A stretch of 64,000 nt of DNA, from NCBI RefSeq assembly GCF_019931755.1, contig NZ_CP082918.1, positions 1,530,001-1,594,000 of the forward strand, in the 5' to 3' direction. Origin of the DNA: Sutcliffiella horikoshii. Its GTDB lineage: Bacteria > Bacillota > Bacilli > Bacillales > Bacillaceae_I. A program made the position numbers and the translations under genes. The notes under the pieces were generated by a model. The model worked only from the letters and a program-made list of their open reading frames with translations. It had not been told where the DNA came from and ran no database searches. This document shows, in pieces, positions 54,976-62,732 of this stretch (positions are counted from its first letter, which is position 1; every line of letters starts with the position of its first letter).

Positions 54976-56037
54976 TTGAAAAGAAATCAATTAGGTTGGA
55001 ATGAATTTTTAAATAAAGCTTTCATTGAATATGAAGAGCAAGGATATACAGTGGGCAGAGTGATGCTCGAGCATAAAAGGTTGTACAGAGTGGAAACGGA
55101 CCATGGTGATTGCCTGGCGGAAGTGTCGGGAAAATACCGGTTTGAAGCTGTAGCTAGAGAAGATTATCCGGCTGTTGGGGATTGGGTTGTGTTGAGTGAA
55201 CGTCAGGAAGAAGGCAAAGCAACGATCCACGCTTTGTTACCAAGGTTCAGTAAATTTTCTAGAAAAGCAGCTGGTCTAACGACGGAAGAGCAGATTGTAG
55301 CAGCAAATGTGGATACCGTATTTCTTGTGCAATCTTTAAACTATGATTTTAATCCAAGAAGATTGGAAAGGTACCTGGTGATGGCGTGGGAAAGTGGCTC
55401 CAATCCAGTGGTGGTCTTAACGAAGTCTGATTTGTGTGAAGATATTCCCGGGAAAATTGCCGAGGTGGAAGCAGTTGCCTTTGGTGTTCCAATTCATGCG
55501 GTAAGTGTGAAGGCAGAAACGGGATTAGAGGAACTGGCATCCTATTTTACAGAGGGAAAAACAGTGGCATTATTAGGTTCATCAGGAGCGGGGAAGTCCA
55601 CGTTGACGAATTATCTTCTTGGAGAAGAGAAGCAACTTATTCAAGAAGTTCGTAGTGATGACGACAAGGGGAAACATACGACAACCTACCGGGAATTGTA
55701 CATGTTGCCTACTGGCGGTCTTGTACTGGATACTCCTGGTATGAGGGAACTTCAATTATGGGAAGCGGATGGCGCGATCGGTCAAAGTTTTCAAGATATT
55801 GAAGAGCTGGCTGAGCAGTGCTATTTCCGGGATTGTAAGCATGCTAATGAGCCAAAGTGTGCTGTTCAAGGCGCGATTGAAGAAGGCACTTTGGATGCTG
55901 GCAGATACCAAAGCTATGTAAAGCTGCAGCGGGAACTTGCATTCTTGGAGAGAAAAAATGACAAACGTGCTCAACTTGCAGAAAAAGAGAAGTGGAAGAA
56001 AATCACGGCTGGAGTACGCGGCGGGAAAAAGAAATAA
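54976..56037 (+). CDS. rsgA: RsgA-type ribosome-assembly GTPase (paralogue)
   Basis: RsgA is a circularly permuted GTPase that checks maturation of the 30S subunit. TTG 54976 has AGGAGG eight bases upstream. The protein of 353 residues has an N-terminal OB fold (about 40-105), permuted GTPase motifs TKSD (G4), GSSGAGKST (G1), KHTTTYREL (G2) and LDTPGM (G3), and a zinc knuckle, CYFRDCKHANEPKC. It is longer than the B. subtilis prkC-linked form (about 298), and no prpC-prkC genes lie nearby. It is therefore probably a second copy with its own control. Confidence 0.92.
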   Translation: MKRNQLGWNEFLNKAFIEYEEQGYTVGRVMLEHKRLYRVETDHGDCLAEVSGKYRFEAVAREDYPAVGDWVVLSERQEEGKATIHALLPRFSKFSRKAAGLTTEEQIVAANVDTVFLVQSLNYDFNPRRLERYLVMAWESGSNPVVVLTKSDLCEDIPGKIAEVEAVAFGVPIHAVSVKAETGLEELASYFTEGKTVALLGSSGAGKSTLTNYLLGEEKQLIQEVRSDDDKGKHTTTYRELYMLPTGGLVLDTPGMRELQLWEADGAIGQSFQDIEELAEQCYFRDCKHANEPKCAVQGAIEEGTLDAGRYQSYVKLQRELAFLERKNDKRAQLAEKEKWKKITAGVRGGKKK

Positions 56038-56047
56038 GGGAGAGAAG

Positions 56048-56083
56048 CCACAAGGTGCGAGTTAGGTGCCTTGTGGTTTTTTG
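56048..56083 (+). terminator. Terminator of rsgA
   Basis: CCACAAGG pairs with CCTTGTGG, followed by TTTTTTG. Confidence 0.88.
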
Positions 56084-56090
56084 TTTAAAA

Positions 56091-56126
56091 AAATAACTAG
56101 AGGGTCTTTACGCCTCTAGTTATTTA
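56091..56126 (-). terminator. Terminator of the hydrolase gene
   Basis: AATAACTAGAGG pairs with CCTCTAGTTATT; seven T follow on the minus strand. It overlaps the last bases of the hydrolase gene. Confidence 0.85.
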
Positions 56127-56912
56127 TGCCGTAATTCTGATCTTATCAACACGTTTCATAAAAGAGACGGCAAGATCATTGAATTTGTCACTTTCTTCAA
56201 TATTACATACATGCCCACATTTCTCAATCACTTCTAATGTGGAGTTTTCTTCCTGCTTAACATATTCCTTCGTATTGCTTAAAAACATATGATCTTCAGA
56301 ACCGGAAATATATAGCTTCGGAATCTTATTCTTAATTGCTTTCAAGCGATCATAAGTGGTGTAACCGTTCAGACCAGAGAGGACCCATCCTAGATAGGTT
56401 TCTTTGGAAAGTTTATAAGCCTCTTTAATGAAAGCTTTTCTTGAATCTGAGTGATTCTTCTTTGGTAGTAGTACCCGTGCAAAAATACGATAAGGTACCA
56501 TATGTGGCAGTATTTTTCTCAGAGGATAGAATACGGACAGTCGGCAAAGAAACTCACCCCATTTTTTCAGTTTTGGAGTTGCGCCGCCAAGTACCATCGA
56601 TTTAATGACAGAAGGTTTACGGAGCGCAATTTCCTGCATGATAATGGTTCCAAGTGAAATACCAACAAAGTGAGCGGATTCAATTTTCAGTTTGTTCAAA
56701 ATCCCAATCGTCTGTTCAGAGGAATACTCAAAAAGATCTACGCCATTCGGGTATGGAGACTTTCCGTGACCAGGCAGATCTAATAAAAGAATATTATATT
56801 CAGCGCGGAAAGCTTTCAGCTGCTTATAAAAAATGGAAGAATTCCCCCCAAACCCATGAAACAGCACAATCCACTCTTTCGATGAAGAATGAGTAAGCGT
56901 TTTATAATACAT
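56124..56912 (-). CDS. Alpha/beta-fold hydrolase
   Basis: The 262-residue enzyme has the oxyanion region VLFHGFGGNSS, strand LLLDLPGHGKS, the nucleophile elbow GISLGT, an acid near SGSEDHMF and the catalytic His in CGHVCNIE. This is the BioH/MenH-like branch. GAGGA on the minus strand is five bases from ATG 56912; the GTG four codons earlier includes that site. The substrate is unknown. Confidence 0.88.
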   Translation of the reverse strand: MYYKTLTHSSSKEWIVLFHGFGGNSSIFYKQLKAFRAEYNILLLDLPGHGKSPYPNGVDLFEYSSEQTIGILNKLKIESAHFVGISLGTIIMQEIALRKPSVIKSMVLGGATPKLKKWGEFLCRLSVFYPLRKILPHMVPYRIFARVLLPKKNHSDSRKAFIKEAYKLSKETYLGWVLSGLNGYTTYDRLKAIKNKIPKLYISGSEDHMFLSNTKEYVKQEENSTLEVIEKCGHVCNIEESDKFNDLAVSFMKRVDKIRITA

Positions 56913-56930
56913 AATAGTCCTCACTTAATT

Positions 56931-57194
56931 TGCATATTTCAAATCAACAATCAATACCCAAAAAACCAAATAAAAAAACTTGTAATACCAAGTATACACA
57001 TACCACACCAAGATTCTCAACCCGCAAATTCTTACTATTTTGTGAAGAATGAAAAAAGGGGTCTGACCCCTTTTATTCATTTTTTGCATAAATATTCTTA
57101 TTCTAGTATAACTCTAGTTTTTATTGTGGTTTTCTGGAAAGTTATAGAAGTTTTGTGGGTTTGTTTGGTAGAATAGTAGGTAAATTGGTTTGTA
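56931..57194. other. Divergent intergenic region
   Basis: This AT-rich gap between divergent genes contains the GGGGTCTGACCCC palindrome. No gene was seen. Confidence 0.4.
57058..57070. repeat. GGGGTCTGACCCC palindrome
   Basis: Third copy, flanked by AAAAAA and TTTTATT. In this setting it could act as a terminator in either direction, but it lies between divergent genes, so it may be a dispersed palindrome of REP kind. Confidence 0.8.
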
Positions 57195-57209
57195 ATGGAG
57201 GTTGGGGTT

Positions 57210-58196
57210 ATGATGGTACCGGCAAGGCTTAGAGAGGGAGATGAAGTAAGGATTATTGCACCGTCCACTTCTCATTCGATCCTGTCAAAGGAAAATATCG
57301 AGTTGTCGACACATAGACTAGAACAATTAGGACTAAAAGTGACATTCGGGAAGCATATCAATGAATGTAACAGTTTGATGACATCATCCATAGAATCTCG
57401 AATAGAGGATCTTCATGACGCATTCAAAGATAAAAATGTAAATGCAATACTATCTACAATCGGAGGGTACCAGGCAAATCAGCTATTATCCTATATTGAT
57501 TATGATTTGATTAGAGATAATCCAAAGATTTTTTGTGGGTACTCAGATATTACTGCGTTGGGTAATGCGATTTATGCTAAATCTGGGCTTGTCACTTACT
57601 CCGGGGTTCACTTTTCTTCATTTGGGATGGTGAAGGGCTTCGAATATTCGCTGGAATACTTTAAGAAGATGTTACTTGAAGAAGCTGCTTCCTCTTTTGA
57701 GATAGAACAGTCTTCAGAATTGAGTAATGATGCGTGGTATATGGACCAGGATAACAGAAAGTTTTACCCCAATGAAGGTTATCTTGTTATTAATGAAGGA
57801 GAATGTGAAGGAACAATAATCGGCGGGAATCTATGTACATTGAATCTTCTTCAAGGAACTGAATTTATGCCAAGTCTTAAAGATTCCGTACTCTTTCTTG
57901 AGGATGATAAATTAACGTGCCCGAAGACGTTTGATCGTGATTTGCAATCTCTCATCCACCAACCAGGCTTTAGTGATGTGAAAGGGATTGTGATAGGTCG
58001 TTTTGAGAAAGTGTCCAATGTTACTAATGAGCTGATTCAAACAATCATTCACTCGAAAAAAGAGCTATCCCATATTCCAGTTGTGGCAAATGCAGATTTC
58101 GGTCATACCAGTCCGATGTTCACTTTTCCGATAGGAGGGAAAGTAAAACTACAAGTGAAGCAAAACGACGTGAAAATTACATTGCATACGATATAA
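57210..58196 (+). CDS. LD-carboxypeptidase, S66 family (MccF-like)
   Basis: GGAGG at 57197-57201 sets ATG 57210 over ATG 57195. The 328-residue protein has the S66 features: RIIAPSTSHSI, GGYQANQLL, the nucleophile Ser in CGYSDITAL, GGNLCTLNLLQGT, the acid in LFLEDD and the His in NADFGHTSPMF. Members cut LD-peptide bonds in recycled murein or destroy microcin C-like antibiotics (MccF). The sequence before the elbow fits the MccF branch, so self-immunity or peptide-antibiotic detoxification is possible. Confidence 0.88.
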   Translation: MMVPARLREGDEVRIIAPSTSHSILSKENIELSTHRLEQLGLKVTFGKHINECNSLMTSSIESRIEDLHDAFKDKNVNAILSTIGGYQANQLLSYIDYDLIRDNPKIFCGYSDITALGNAIYAKSGLVTYSGVHFSSFGMVKGFEYSLEYFKKMLLEEAASSFEIEQSSELSNDAWYMDQDNRKFYPNEGYLVINEGECEGTIIGGNLCTLNLLQGTEFMPSLKDSVLFLEDDKLTCPKTFDRDLQSLIHQPGFSDVKGIVIGRFEKVSNVTNELIQTIIHSKKELSHIPVVANADFGHTSPMFTFPIGGKVKLQVKQNDVKITLHTI

Positions 58197-58257
58197 CTGA
58201 AACATAACTCAACAATCATACGTATTCAAAATATCAGATAAAAAGGAGGCGATTTTT

Positions 58258-58548
58258 TTGGACTTATGGTTAGCTGTTACCATTATTGCATGTGCATATT
58301 TTTTGTTTGAGGCAATAAAAGGTTTCTCACCACAATCCAACAGCAGAAACCCGTTGGATACATTGTTCGATGAGGAAGAAGACCTTATAGTGAAAGAGCA
58401 AGATTTGCATTCTCATATTGGTTTAACAAAAGAAGAAACGAGGGCGCTTCTATACCAATACCCCGAAATACCGAAACTTGATATTAGCGGCAGAAACTAT
58501 TATTCTCCTGAACAAGTAAAAGGCTGGATCAAGAAGCAGATTTCATAG
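58258..58548 (+). CDS. Small membrane-anchored protein with DNA-binding-like tail
   Basis: TTG 58258 follows AAGGAGG by eight bases. The 96-residue product has one N-terminal membrane helix (LWLAVTIIACAYFLFEAI), an acidic linker (FDEEEDL) and a C-terminal helical part ending YYSPEQVKGWIKKQIS, like the end of a MerR or excisionase helix-turn-helix. It is close to ywaF and may be cotranscribed. No function is known. Confidence 0.6.
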   Translation: MDLWLAVTIIACAYFLFEAIKGFSPQSNSRNPLDTLFDEEEDLIVKEQDLHSHIGLTKEETRALLYQYPEIPKLDISGRNYYSPEQVKGWIKKQIS

Positions 58549-58583
58549 CCAGATATTTAGAAGCAAAAGGAGGTCCTGTGCAG

Positions 58584-59324
58584 ATGTTTAGTACTTATAC
58601 CGATCCGGAAGCTTATATGGAAGGCTCACTCCTTTTTTCAGCTTCCCACTTAATAAGTTTATGCGTAACTTTAGCACTCCTTCTTTTTCTATTTTTATTT
58701 AGAAATAAACCATGGATGAAGCGGGGAGGCAGATGGTTGATTCTCTTGGGCCTGGCTGGCTCTGAGATATGGCTGAACTATTGGTATTTTTCCACCAACA
58801 TGTGGGATATCCGATACACCTTACCATTCCAATTATGTTCTATAAGTCTATATCTTTGTGTATGGATGCTTCTGATGAGGCAGAAATGGGTATTTGAAGT
58901 GGTGTACTTTCTGGGTGTCGGCGGGGCGCTACAGGCTTTGCTTACTCCGGAGCTTTTTTATGACTTTCCTCATTTTCGATTCTTACATTTTTTCATAGCT
59001 CATATATCCATCATTCTGGCTGTATTTTATATGCTATGGGTTGAAAAGTTTCAAGTGAAATTCATGTCCGTTTGGAAAGCATTTGCTGCTTTAAATGTTA
59101 TTGCTTTAGTGGTGTTTTTGGTAAACCGGTTGACGGGTGGGAATTACATGTTCCTCGCTCAAAAGCCTACTAATGCAAGTCTCATTGACTTTTTGGGTCC
59201 TTATCCTTGGTATATTCTGTGGCTTGAATTAGTTGTATTAGTTATCTTTTTATTGTTATATGCTCCTTTCTTTATTAAAGAAAAGTTGAAAACAAATAAG
59301 CATGAAAAAGCTGGGGGTTTGTAG
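58584..59324 (+). CDS. ywaF: TIGR02206-type integral membrane protein, YwaF-like
   Basis: The 246-residue protein has about seven membrane segments with family landmarks WDIRYTLPFQLCSISLYLCVW, ALLTPELFYDFPHFRFLHFFIAH and GPYPWYILWLELVV. AAGGAGG lies ten bases before ATG 58584; GTG 58578 at four bases is less likely. The function of the family is not known. Confidence 0.82.
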   Translation: MFSTYTDPEAYMEGSLLFSASHLISLCVTLALLLFLFLFRNKPWMKRGGRWLILLGLAGSEIWLNYWYFSTNMWDIRYTLPFQLCSISLYLCVWMLLMRQKWVFEVVYFLGVGGALQALLTPELFYDFPHFRFLHFFIAHISIILAVFYMLWVEKFQVKFMSVWKAFAALNVIALVVFLVNRLTGGNYMFLAQKPTNASLIDFLGPYPWYILWLELVVLVIFLLLYAPFFIKEKLKTNKHEKAGGL

Positions 59325-59356
59325 TAATTGCTAAGTAAGTGGAGGAATTCCTCCAA

Positions 59357-59480
59357 TAGACAATTCCCGTGCTGATTGAGGTGGTTCGGTAGAATAGAGG
59401 GGTTCTATTAGACAATTCCCGTGCTGATTGAGGTGGTTCGGTCGAATAGAATGCTACTAATAGACATTTCCACTTACTAG
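59357..59480. repeat. Tandem repeat, 52-base period
   Basis: TAGACAATTCCCGTGCTG begins at 59357 and again at 59409, and a partial TAGACATTTCC at 59461; steps are exactly 52 bases. Copies 1 and 2 are nearly identical over 40 bases. The sequence is unrelated to the 52-base array at 43585, although the period is the same. Confidence 0.85.
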
Positions 59481-59566
59481 GAAACCATTTAGGGTTAATA
59501 TAATCCTTTATTTCCCAACGTGTTAGCTATTAGGACCCTAATGCATAAACAAGTTTAAGCACAACC

Positions 59567-59604
59567 AAAAAAACCGCCCCCAATTCAAAAAGGGAGCGGT
59601 TCTT
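59567..59604 (-). terminator. Terminator of the 31-residue membrane peptide gene
   Basis: On the minus strand AACCGCTCCC pairs with GGGGGCGGTT (one mismatch) and eight T follow. Confidence 0.8.
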
Positions 59605-59700
59605 TTAATACTTCCTGATCGTTTTCATCACATATTTATATACGCCAAAAAAGATTAAAGAAAATACAACAACAATTAATATATCAATAAGAATTCCCAC
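59605..59700 (-). CDS. 31-residue single-pass membrane peptide
   Basis: On the minus strand GGAGGG (59711-59716) lies ten bases before GTG 59700. The peptide starts MGILIDILIVVVFSLIFFGV and ends with a basic tail, KTIRKY. A strong terminator comes directly after the stop, so a dedicated transcript is likely. The form (short N-terminus, one membrane helix, basic C-terminus) recalls small membrane regulators and type I toxins such as TxpA and BsrG, but no antisense RNA was identified. Confidence 0.65.
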   Translation of the reverse strand: MGILIDILIVVVFSLIFFGVYKYVMKTIRKY

Positions 59701-59857
59701 TTAAGCAATACCCTCCAATCAAAATCCTTTTACACCAATTCTATCCACATTTCCTTCAAGTTGCAAACCATTATGTAACAGAAGAGTTAATTTGTAATAG
59801 TCCTGTCACAATCCCGTATTTCGTCATAGTATGTAGAAAAACGAAGGGAAGATAAAG
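59701..59857. other. Divergent promoter region
   Basis: Short AT-rich region between the membrane peptide gene and the next plus-strand gene. Nothing further was recognised. Confidence 0.3.
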
Positions 59858-60136
59858 ATGGGAAGCGTAAAGAAATTTTTACTTTTGTACGCGGTGATTG
59901 TGGGGTTGTTTTACGGTATGTTTGCCGTATTGAGCTATAACAGTATTCAAATTAAAATAGAAAAGCTTGAAGTATTGGAAGAACAATATCTTGAAAAAGA
60001 GGCTCAAGGAGAAGTTCCGTACTCATTTAAGCAACAATATGCGAAGGAATATCATGAATATGATCGTCTTCAAAATAGACTGCAATCCTTTTGGATGAAG
60101 TGGGTATTCGACTTTCCTGAGTTCAAACAGCCTTAA
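59858..60136 (+). CDS. Small membrane protein with coiled-coil domain
   Basis: The 92-residue product has an N-terminal membrane helix (FLLLYAVIVGLFYGMFAVL), then a charged helix with heptad spacing (IKIEKLEVLEEQYLEKEAQ) and a Trp/Phe-rich C-terminus (WMKWVFDFPEF). AAGGGAAG precedes ATG 59858. No relative with a known role was recognised. Confidence 0.7.
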   Translation: MGSVKKFLLLYAVIVGLFYGMFAVLSYNSIQIKIEKLEVLEEQYLEKEAQGEVPYSFKQQYAKEYHEYDRLQNRLQSFWMKWVFDFPEFKQP

Positions 60137-60277
60137 ATGTTGAAATTGGTACATTAATCTTTTTCTCATGAGGCCTGCTATGAAAGAGTTTAGGGGGAAG
60201 CTTGTAAGCATCTAGGAAAAAATTAGTAACGGATGTATGTTACACTATAGCTAAGTCGAATATTTGGAGGTGTCATC

Positions 60278-60604
60278 TTGAAAATCAACGTATTTCTAGA
60301 TGATAGTCGAACATGTCCTGATGGGTATATACTCGCAGAAGACATAGACCAATGCCTCACCTTGTTAGAGAGCCATGCAATTTCGCATCTCTCTTTGGAC
60401 CATGACTTGTTGAATAAACATCGAAATGGTCTGCTTCTCGTTCATAAGATGGTGGAGAACGAGCTGTATGCGGATAGAATTACTATTCATTCTGCAAACT
60501 CGGTTGGCAGTAAAGCAATGTATCGATATCTCAAGCAAGCGCAAGAAGATATGAAAATGCCGCCAAACATAAAAGTACTATTAAGACCCCTGCCGCTTTT
60601 TTAG
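60278..60604 (+). CDS. Cyclic-phosphate processing receiver (cREC) domain protein
   Basis: TTG 60278 follows GGAGGTG. The 108-residue product is a stand-alone receiver-like fold with FLDDSRTCPDGY at the first strand, HLSLDHDLL at the second and ITIHSANSVGSKAM later. This is the cREC signature, found with RNA-repair and nucleotide-signal genes, where it is thought to process cyclic phosphates. Here it is isolated. It is not a usual phospho-accepting response regulator. Confidence 0.8.
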   Translation: MKINVFLDDSRTCPDGYILAEDIDQCLTLLESHAISHLSLDHDLLNKHRNGLLLVHKMVENELYADRITIHSANSVGSKAMYRYLKQAQEDMKMPPNIKVLLRPLPLF

Positions 60605-60751
60605 GCGTCGCCCCTACATCTTCGTAACACTCATTTTCATCAAACCGCAAAAGGGTTCGTACTTCTTCACACAAATCGGATCTTTCAACTAGAGTAATAT
60701 TACGGATAATCAAGACAAACAGTAACATTATCCGCTTAATAATAGATAATG

Positions 60752-60786
60752 AAATGGACTAGGCGGAAAGCTTCCGTTTGGTCTTT
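60752..60786 (+). terminator. Probable terminator downstream of the cREC gene
   Basis: CGGAA-AGC-TTCCG with weak outer pairs (GAC/GTC), followed by TTTTTCG. Confidence 0.55.
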
Positions 60787-60830
60787 TTCGTTATTGTTGT
60801 TAGAATAAAAAGAAAAAAGAGGTGAGGAAA

Positions 60831-61358
60831 ATGCAGTCGATATATGACCATATCGACCATGATTTACATATTCTTTTTGTCGGTTACAATCCTAGTATCC
60901 GCTCTGGTGAAACGGGCCATCATTATGCAAACCCAACCAACAGATTTTGGAGCATACTTTTTGAGTCAGATATCACGCCCAGAAAATATGCACCAACGGA
61001 GGATTTTAAGCTAGTGGATCTTCAATATGGTTTGACCAACATTGTATCAAGGCCTACAGTTGGAGCGGCGGATATAACCAAAGAGGAATACCAAAAAGGT
61101 AGAGTGGAGTTGAAAGAGAAAATAGAATACTTTCAACCAAAAATCGTCTGTTTTGTTGGTAAAGGGGTGTATCAGGAATATAGCGGTGTACGTCAAGTTG
61201 AGTGGGGAAAACAGGATGAAAACCTAGTAGAAGGGACCATAGATTTTGTAGCGCCATCATCTAGTGGGCTTGTCAGAATGAAAAAAGAGGAGATCGTAGA
61301 CATCTACCGGAATCTCAATACACTAAAAAATAGTATCGTAGCCCAAAAATTAAATTAA
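60831..61358 (+). CDS. mug: Mismatch-specific uracil/thymine DNA glycosylase, Mug type
   Basis: Mug removes uracil or ethenocytosine opposite guanine. The 175-residue protein has the active-site motif GYNPSIRSGETGHHYANPTNRFW, with the Asn of motif 1, and the intercalation motif APSSSGLVR near the end. AGAGGTGAGG upstream favours ATG 60831 over GTG 60822. The gene is monocistronic, ending in a strong terminator. Confidence 0.93.
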   Translation: MQSIYDHIDHDLHILFVGYNPSIRSGETGHHYANPTNRFWSILFESDITPRKYAPTEDFKLVDLQYGLTNIVSRPTVGAADITKEEYQKGRVELKEKIEYFQPKIVCFVGKGVYQEYSGVRQVEWGKQDENLVEGTIDFVAPSSSGLVRMKKEEIVDIYRNLNTLKNSIVAQKLN

Positions 61359-61360
61359 AA

Positions 61361-61397
61361 AAACACTTCCTCCATCACTGAGCGAAGTGTTTTCTGT
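61361..61397. terminator. Bidirectional terminator
   Basis: AAACACTTC pairs with GAAGTGTTT between convergent genes, with A and T runs on both sides. Confidence 0.88.
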
Positions 61398-61408
61398 GTT
61401 CGGAAGAA

Positions 61409-61669
61409 TTACTTTGGAATAACAGGCGGCTTTTGTTCTTGTTCTAAGGACCTTAACGCATTTCTTATTTCTAACATATTTTCAATTTGGAGGGTGAGTG
61501 TGTGTTTAATTAATGTATTCTTCTCTTGTTGCCCATCCTTCAAATTGGTAACATCTTTTTTTAATACAGCACTATTATGTTTTAGCGTTTCTTGTTCTTG
61601 CAAAAGAGCTAATTGAGCTGCTTTTATTTCTTTTAATTCAACTAGTATGTCATTTAGTACCTTCTCCAT
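61409..61669 (-). CDS. Small coiled-coil protein
   Basis: The 86-residue product is almost all charged helix: a heptad-like EKVLNDILVELKEIKAAQLA, then LKKDVTNLKDGQQEKN and IENMLEIRNALRSLEQEQK, with a Pro end. It resembles small Bacillus proteins of phage-like or structural coiled-coil type. AAGGAG precedes the start on the minus strand. Function is unknown. Confidence 0.65.
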   Translation of the reverse strand: MEKVLNDILVELKEIKAAQLALLQEQETLKHNSAVLKKDVTNLKDGQQEKNTLIKHTLTLQIENMLEIRNALRSLEQEQKPPVIPK

Positions 61670-61815
61670 CTCTCTTCACTCCTTTTATAAGAAGGAATAT
61701 CTTCTTATTTTTTCATATACCCTACATACTTAGATATATATAGTTTAAATACTCTTTCTCGAAGGACTTTAAACACAATAAGGCAAACTTGACCGATTTA
61801 AAAACGAGGGAATAG

Positions 61816-61842
61816 AAAAACCCGACAGTTTAACGTCGGGTA
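61816..61842 (-). terminator. Terminator of the rsbR-like gene
   Basis: ACCCGAC pairs with GTCGGGT, with TTTTT after it on the minus strand; it overlaps the last codons of the gene. Confidence 0.8.
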
Positions 61843-62675
61843 TTGGATGAATGAGGCAATGTCAGTGCGCCTGCCAATGTAGGCTTTATAGAGATATTAT
61901 TAAAAGATATACCCAGTTGAACGGTTGTTTGCGCGATTTCGGGTCTGATTCCTGATAGTGTTGTCTTTACTCCAATCAGGTTCAACGCCTTAATTAAATT
62001 GAAAATTTGGTCGGCAACAAGTGTATCAATGATAACCACGCCTGAGAGGTCAATATATAAATGATTGATCCCCTTTTCCCCACATTGCTCCAAGGTATTC
62101 TCAAGTATGAATTTTGCCCTGCTTGTATCAATATCTCCAACTAAAGGCAAGAGGGCCCGATTATTATCAAGGGCAATGACAGGAGAACTTAATTCTTTGA
62201 TCATGTCCTGCTGGGCTTGCAGTCGTTCCTCTGAATACTTTTGATTTTCTTCGACGAATTTAAGCACCACATTATCAAAAGCTTTCGTTATCATATGATT
62301 CCATAATAACTGATGCTCTTTTTCCTCTTGATGCAGCGCGACAAACTCGTCAATGAAATTCAAATACTGGCCACGAACTCTAAAGAACTCTTGCAAGATA
62401 TGATGGATTGGTGTTTGTAGATGTTGTTCATCCTGTGCAATAGACAATATCCAATCCTGAAAGTCTTTGAAGAATTTATCTTCTTCTTCAATGAAAATTT
62501 TGCATAATTGAAGGTGGAAATCGAAATTCTGCTTTTTTAACGTAGCGACCACCTCAGGGTTTGTGGAAGCATAAACTCCTTTGGAATTTGTTTTATCCAA
62601 GGATTCGTACCATTCGTCAGTAAGCAGCTTTGCTTTATCTAATAAAAATGTATGTAATTCACTATTACGATGCAT
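61830..62675 (-). CDS. RsbR-family stressosome protein
   Basis: AGGAGG on the minus strand is eight bases before ATG 62675; another ATG at 62693 precedes this site. The roughly 281-residue protein has an N-terminal non-haem globin-like sensor domain (about 1-140) and a C-terminal STAS domain. Two Thr positions that RsbT phosphorylates in RsbRA are kept: DIDTSRAKF and GVVIIDTLVADQIF. It also keeps TTLSGIRPEIAQTTVQLG. It would join RsbS in stressosomes that control sigma-B. No rsbS, rsbT or sigB is in the window, as is usual for the scattered RsbR paralogues. Confidence 0.92.
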   Translation of the reverse strand: MHRNSELHTFLLDKAKLLTDEWYESLDKTNSKGVYASTNPEVVATLKKQNFDFHLQLCKIFIEEEDKFFKDFQDWILSIAQDEQHLQTPIHHILQEFFRVRGQYLNFIDEFVALHQEEKEHQLLWNHMITKAFDNVVLKFVEENQKYSEERLQAQQDMIKELSSPVIALDNNRALLPLVGDIDTSRAKFILENTLEQCGEKGINHLYIDLSGVVIIDTLVADQIFNLIKALNLIGVKTTLSGIRPEIAQTTVQLGISFNNISIKPTLAGALTLPHSSNTRR

Positions 62676-62732
62676 ATTCTTTCCTCCTAACATTTCCGTA
62701 TTTACCCTCTTTACTAGCTAACTAAACCAATA

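Noticed and set aside
60531..60728. 65-codon frame on the minus strand overlapping the cREC gene end
   Set aside because: No ribosome site before its ATG, and its second half is only the complement of the cREC gene.
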